DNA of 64,000 bases, taken from positions 18,943,666-19,007,665 of the forward strand of contig OX485807.1 in the NCBI GenBank assembly GCA_950295325.1, written 5' to 3'. The notes under the pieces are model-generated. The model saw only the letters and a program-made list of their open reading frames with translations, did no database searches and was not told where the DNA came from. The stretch's first letter is position 1. Every line of letters begins with the position of its first letter. This stretch comes from Polytrichum commune. Taxonomy: Eukaryota; Streptophyta; Polytrichopsida; Polytrichales; Polytrichaceae. This document shows positions 61,801 to 64,000 of this stretch, piece after piece. The translations under genes and the position numbers were made by a program.

Positions 61801-62540
61801 CGGATACATCCTTGCAAGACCAGGTTAGAAAACACTTGTCATTCGAGTGACATGCTGCCCCCCTTTCATGTACCCATTCCCAATCTCTTGAACACTAACC
61901 ATTCCCATGTGTTGATGTCGGAGCAGATGTCATGGTCCCGTCGTTGGAGCGTACTGAATACATGTTGGAGCTTCGTGGCATTGCGGACAACATTGTTAGG
62001 GAACGTTTGGAGCACTCGGAGGTGCATCCCCTAACTCATAGTGGGCCAGCAGCAAATGACTCTTCCTGCGAGGTGGCGCAGTCACATCCTGAATCACCAA
62101 CTCACATAGGCACTTCGGCGAAGGCAGCTGGGTCGGAGCATGTGCTGCCTTCGGTGGAGACACAGTCTGTTGTTGATGGGAAGGAGTCTCAGCGTATGCC
62201 CGGCGGCGTGGATGTTGAGCCCGCTTTTCACATACCCATGACGCAGGCGAAGAGTCTTGAAGACTTGCCCAGTCAACTGGACTTTGACTGGCAAGATTCG
62301 GTGTCGCAGATAGCCACTCCCGCCCTAGGTGCAGCTCGTAACCTGGATGGAGAGCTGGACGGTGTTGGCACTCCCCAAAGTGTCGCGGAGCCAATATCAG
62401 TGGGCATGGACACATTCGTGGAGGTTTCGCAAATCGCGGAGGAGGCCGTCCGGGATGTCATGCCGCAACCATCCGCACCAGTGCCAACACCATTGCCAAC
62501 AACAACGGACGTGGTTGATGCTGATGCTTCCATAATATAG
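58835..62540 (+). CDS. Unrecognised 903-aa C2HC-finger, proline-rich protein (3 coding exons)
   Basis: Exons 58834-60040, 60932-61823 and 61927-62540 join in phase at GT-AG sites. The start ATG at 58835 directly follows an acceptor (TTGCACAG|G). Without that splice the frame stays open to an ATG at 58739. Near the N-terminus is a zinc-finger-like C-x2-C-x12-H-x4-C (C60, C63, H76, C81 in LCVYCRSSFPSK..DHRVGGC). Residues ~190-330 are Pro/Arg/Gln-rich with a basic KKR cluster, suggesting a nuclear, largely disordered region. Exon 2 of the coding part encodes a charged helical segment (VIKQRKQWDEDRQAKISDAI) and a Trp-rich region (PTPAWWAELRGWCNSTQ). The last ~200 residues are acidic and low in complexity. 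I recognise no family. Codon use is GC-richer than in the other genes here. It could be a lineage-specific nuclear protein or a transposon-encoded accessory protein. Confidence 0.6.
60155..60470 (+). repeat. TTTCATTTCAG-type degenerate array in an intron
   Basis: About twenty degenerate 10-16 bp units (gtttcatttcag, agtttcatttgag, tttcatttcagg) fill the first part of the intron between coding exons 60040 and 60932. Many units end in TTTCAG, resembling a 3' splice site. Confidence 0.75.
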
Positions 62541-63040
62541 GTTCAGTTTACTGTTACAATGCAGGGTTCAGACTTGTAAACTTTGGTCCAATTTGTGTCC
62601 CCACTGGAAGCTTCCTTTTCACCTAGAAGGATGAACATGTTGTAACATGTTGTAGCCTACAAGCCTACATCCCTTTATGAAGTTGTAACAAAGTTGCTGT
62701 TTACGCACTTGTTTATGTTTTTGTTTATGTTTTGGTTGTGAATTTGATGTTCCAAAAAATGCACATGTGTTCTTCCGCTCCCTCACAATGCTAATATCAT
62801 TCCGCAAAGCACACTTGGGACATGTAACGACGGCCAATTCGCATAACCAAACAAACATTCAGATCAAGACATGTTACTGCGCATACAAGTAAGAAAATAA
62901 GCACATAGTTGGTGTTTACTTAGCCATCATTTGAGGAGTCTTCACATGCTTACAGTCCTACGGAGCACAAACGACTCTGTACGTATGCTACTATGTAACA
63001 CGCAATGGGAGACTACGGCGCCCAACTTGGCCTGAAAACT
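62541..63040. other. 3' intergenic between convergent genes
   Basis: The plus-strand gene ends at 62540 and the minus-strand gene ends at 63041. The interval likely holds both 3' UTRs. 'tgttgtaacatgttgtagcctacaagcctac' near 62639 and 'gtttatgtttttgtttatgtttt' near 62710 are short direct repeats. No exon was recognised. Confidence 0.4.
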
Positions 63041-63391
63041 TTAATCGGTTTCTGGTATGCCTTGAGTGGCGCGTTTGAAGGGGGGGGGGGGGCTCACGAC
63101 TGGAGGTGGGGTTGTGAGCTGCCGCACAACCTCTGCATGTCGCCGCCTTAGTCGGGCAGTCTGCGCCGGCGATAGCAACCGCGGAACCTCACCTGCTATG
63201 GATAGGACAACCGAAGGGAAATCTGGATTGTTGGACACATGCTGGTCCTCGCCGCATTGCCCAGGAGTTGTTGGAGGCGTGAAGAATTCGTTGTCGCTCG
63301 AACTGTCTTCAACGGGTCCAATGGCATCTGGACATCTACAAAGCCACTTCTTGACAGCCGCGCTAACCCGTATCACATCAAAAGGAGCCAT
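63041..63391 (-). CDS. Small unrecognised protein (116 aa), single exon
   Basis: The frame opens at MAPFDVIRVSAAVKKWL and ends IPETD. It has a Ser/Asp/Glu stretch (EDSSSDNEFF), a TPPTTP element, a basic SPAQTARLRRRHAEVVRQL helix and a Pro-rich tail encoded over a C/G homopolymer run near 63080-63092. A TATA box lies 126 nt upstream of the ATG, which supports a real gene with a ~95-nt leader. Cysteines are too few and scattered for a zinc finger. I do not recognise the family. The overlapping plus-strand frame (63066-63428) lacks promoter support. Confidence 0.5.
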   Translation of the reverse strand: MAPFDVIRVSAAVKKWLCRCPDAIGPVEDSSSDNEFFTPPTTPGQCGEDQHVSNNPDFPSVVLSIAGEVPRLLSPAQTARLRRRHAEVVRQLTTPPPVVSPPPPFKRATQGIPETD

Positions 63392-63516
63392 GCTAAAGGG
63401 AATAAAAACTTGCGAGAGAGTGCTATGACGTTCTGTTCCCTAAAACCTATGTAGATATTGGAGGAGAAGGAAAGACGTCTCGCTGGAAACATGGAAGAGA
63501 AAGGCAAGTGGGAACC

Positions 63517-63523
63517 TTATATA
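63517..63523 (-). promoter_or_regulatory. TATA box of the 116-aa gene
   Basis: Minus-strand TATATAA in the context GGGTATATAAGGTTCC, 126 nt before the ATG at 63391, followed by a CT-rich initiator-like region (CTTTCTCTTCC). Confidence 0.6.
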
Positions 63524-63626
63524 CCCTAAACCTGACGACGTCATCCCACATGTGGGACGTGCCGTAACATGCGGGCACTGTGTAACATACAGACTGTGAA
63601 ACAGATGGTTGACTGTCATTGTTTAT

Positions 63627-63875
63627 TTAGCGACGTTGGTCCAAAAAGTCCTTCCTGCGCTTCAGGGACATGTTACTGCCGTCATCATTGGGCAAGAAAT
63701 GCAAGTCTGGTTGGGATGGCTCCACCAACCCATGCTTGATTTGAGCTAGCAATGTCTCTTGTTTTCCCTGGATGACGTGAAAGTCATCGAGGAGGTGTCG
63801 TAGCAGAAAAGTGTCACTTGTGGCCGCGTCCATGAACTCTGTTGCAAGGTTCCGAACTTTTTTTTCCATATCCTC
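63627..63875 (-). CDS. Last exon of a gene extending beyond the window (partial, unrecognised)
   Basis: Open from an acceptor-like CACCATCTTAG|GAGGAT at 63876 to a TAA at 63627. The TAG of the acceptor interrupts the frame upstream, so this is best read as an intron end and not as a start at the internal ATG (63869). A donor-like GTAACA lies near 63990 at the window edge, giving a ~115-nt intron. The peptide is charged and helical (NLATEFMDAATSDTFLLRHL, then KQETLLAQIKHGL) with a basic C-terminal SLKRRKDFLDQRR. No family was recognised. Confidence 0.4.
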   Translation of the reverse strand, partial: EDMEKKVRNLATEFMDAATSDTFLLRHLLDDFHVIQGKQETLLAQIKHGLVEPSQPDLHFLPNDDGSNMSLKRRKDFLDQRR

Positions 63876-64000
63876 CTAAGATGGTGTCACACGTTGGCTG
63901 CCTTGAGCTGCATTTGGTGTGGGTATGGGCAGTGTCGGTCCGGGTTCGTAACAATCATCTGGGAAATGAACAATCGGATCCAACATGTTACCACGGCCGC

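Noticed and set aside
62094-62533. Minus-strand frames under the last exon of the 903-aa gene
   Set aside because: They are shadows of a GC-rich coding exon on the plus strand.
1-64000. CRISPR arrays, bacterial operons, rRNA genes or an organellar origin
   Set aside because: No regularly spaced repeats with unique spacers, no rRNA-like blocks and no recognisable tRNA. Spliced nuclear plant genes and dispersed MITEs argue for nuclear DNA.

Overview
The window looks like nuclear DNA of a land plant or close streptophyte. The identifiable genes have GT-AG introns, are separated by kilobases of repeat-rich DNA, and match plant families: an aminoalcohol phosphotransferase (AAPT), a LEC2/FUS3/ABI3-type B3 protein, and a homeodomain protein of the RINGLET/HB-DDT type. 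The degraded LINE has a C-terminal extension I associate, from memory only, with algae and non-seed plants. The species cannot be fixed from sequence alone.

Layout. 1-11 kb is AT-rich repeat territory, with two inverted copies of a ~0.5 kb PIF/Harbinger-like MITE around 0.45 and 5.3 kb. 11.3-16.6 kb (minus) is a seven-exon B3 gene (428 aa predicted). Its first intron holds a ~73-bp tandem array and a decayed exon duplicate, and a triplicated ~240-bp repeat lies upstream. 18.5-23.4 kb is repeats. 23.4-27.5 kb (minus) is a 5'-truncated LINE carrying a 410-bp hAT-like MITE with an exact 8-bp target duplication. 30.9-34.7 kb (minus) is a compact homeodomain gene that keeps the homeodomain part of RINGLET proteins but shows no DDT domain. 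35-42 kb is repeats. 42.4-48.6 kb (minus) is a complete AAPT gene reconstructed from 18 coding exons (393 aa), including a 10-nt microexon. 48.9-56.7 kb is a field of MITEs. 57-64 kb is compositionally different (GC-richer): a plus-strand gene for a 903-aa unrecognised C2HC-finger, proline-rich protein with its own TATA box and a leader intron containing three ~205-bp tandem repeats, then two minus-strand genes, one with a TATA box and one running off the window.

The three recognised genes have no common pathway. B3 and homeodomain proteins are nuclear regulators, and AAPT is an ER membrane enzyme of phospholipid synthesis. Exon boundaries were placed by hand from splice consensus, reading phase and family similarity. 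They are internally consistent in frame but untested by transcript data.
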